The notes under the pieces were generated by a model, which was given only the letters and a program-made list of their open reading frames with translations, did no database searches and was not told the DNA's origin. Shown here piece after piece: positions 31,918 to 32,267 of a DNA stretch of 32,267 nucleotides (position 1 is its first letter; the number at the start of each line of letters is the position of its first letter). A program made the position numbers and the translations under genes. This DNA comes from Bacillus sp. J33. GTDB lineage: Bacteria > Bacillota > Bacilli > Bacillales > Cytobacillaceae. The stretch is from contig NZ_JAEL01000065.1 of assembly GCF_000518885.1 (NCBI RefSeq), positions 1 through 32,267 of the forward strand, given 5' to 3'.

Positions 31918-31996
31918 ACATTTGGTAGTGTCAAAAGATTTATGAAAACTACCTAAAGGGTTAGTTTCTCTCCTATTTACTGGATGGAGATGCGCC

Positions 31997-32146
31997 GCAA
32001 TCGCTCTTGACAAACACGCCAATGGTTTGAGGATTGTTTAACAAGGGCGAAGGGAACAAAAGAAGGCATACCAAATAAGCCCTTGGTTGTTTCCATTTTA
32101 AACCATTGGCAAGTTCGGTTTGTCAAGAGTTCGCTCCGCCGATTGC
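31997..32146. repeat. Large 150-bp interrupted palindrome
   Basis: Four nested arm pairs are exact: GCAATCG (31997-32003) with CGATTGC (32140-32146), CTCTTGACAAA (32004-32014) with TTTGTCAAGAG (32119-32129), CCAATGGTTT (32019-32028) with AAACCATTGG (32100-32109), and CAAGGGC (32042-32048) with GCCCTTG (32079-32085). It lies just outside the ORF tail at 32180, so it may be the end or a hairpin of a mobile element. The rest of 31918-32179 is otherwise blank. Confidence 0.75.
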
Positions 32147-32179
32147 TGAATTAGCTTAAGGGCTCAGCTAAACAAAAAG

Positions 32180-32267
32180 TTAGGCTTGTCTTTGTTCTAC
32201 TATCCATTGTTGTGCTAATCCAATGAGCTTTGTCCAACGTGCTGGCATTGTTGGAAGCCCCTTGAGT
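32180..32267 (-). CDS. C-terminal end of an unidentified ORF, probably a transposase (partial)
   Basis: On minus the window edge enters an open frame reading LKGLPTMPARWTKLIGLAQQ then WIVEQRQA and a TAA (32180-32182). Only the last 28 residues are visible. Position beside the large palindrome suggests an insertion-sequence transposase, but I do not recognise the family, so this is a guess. Confidence 0.35.
   Translation of the reverse strand, partial: LKGLPTMPARWTKLIGLAQQWIVEQRQA

Overview
The window looks like chromosomal DNA of a spore-forming Bacillaceae species, probably of the old Bacillus firmus / Cytobacillus-Mesobacillus type. This is inferred from strong AGGAGG-type ribosome sites, frequent GTG/TTG starts, a Bce-type peptide-resistance module, a YvrJ/DUF1659/DUF2922 group, and a ketone-body operon close to E. 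coli atoDAB and B. subtilis yxjC-scoAB-yxjF. The species is not proven. The edges hold mobile DNA: an IS3-type orfA at the left, and an unidentified ORF tail plus a 150-bp dyad at the right.

Region 1 (598-9866) is a catabolic cluster for an unidentified imported amine or amino-acid-like compound. A GntR/UTRA regulator is followed by a PotABCD-type ABC importer. Next comes a multi-subunit dehydrogenase of the opine oxidase / HcnABC / D-hydroxyproline dehydrogenase type: a 2Fe-2S subunit, an FAD subunit, a separate BFD [2Fe-2S] subunit and a DAO-type FAD subunit. A frameshifted DUF1904 gene and a second DAO oxidase follow. A near-identical AT-rich dyad precedes the regulator, the importer and the DUF1904-DAO unit, so the cluster looks like one GntR regulon.

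Region 2 (10032-10812, minus strand) holds three tiny genes: YvrJ, DUF2922 and DUF1659. The DUF1659 promoter block is closely repeated in front of the 18268-19080 gene, which precedes a small sigma-70-family factor (17567-18073).

Region 3 (10847-17559) is a 3-hydroxybutyrate/acetoacetate operon: atoD, atoA, a thiolase, 3-hydroxybutyrate dehydrogenase and a GntP permease. It has a consensus sigma-54 promoter, three upstream TTCCG-N6-CGGAA dyads and two cre-like sites. The last gene is a PAS-AAA+-HTH sigma-54 activator, the obvious regulator. Two tandem 145-bp repeats sit between dehydrogenase and permease.

Region 4 (17567-21730) contains the sigma factor, a winged-helix-like protein, an iteron-like repeat cluster, a 12-unit array with a 52-bp period and a hairpin in each unit, and two Fur boxes before a 41-aa CxxC protein and an IDEAL-like protein. 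Small genes and a TetR remnant follow.

Region 5 (21817-26445) is a Bce-type antimicrobial-peptide detoxification module: bceAB on plus, convergent with bceRS on minus, with a BceR-like dyad upstream of bceA. Region 6 (26630-32267) holds a DLH-family hydrolase, a group II intron RT remnant, a cytochrome P450 divergent from a PadR regulator (the pair flanked by 160-bp direct repeats), a frameshifted PLP aminotransferase, an ABM-domain protein and the right-edge dyad. Two genes (DUF1904 and the aminotransferase) each look disrupted by one missing base. That is either real decay or sequence error.
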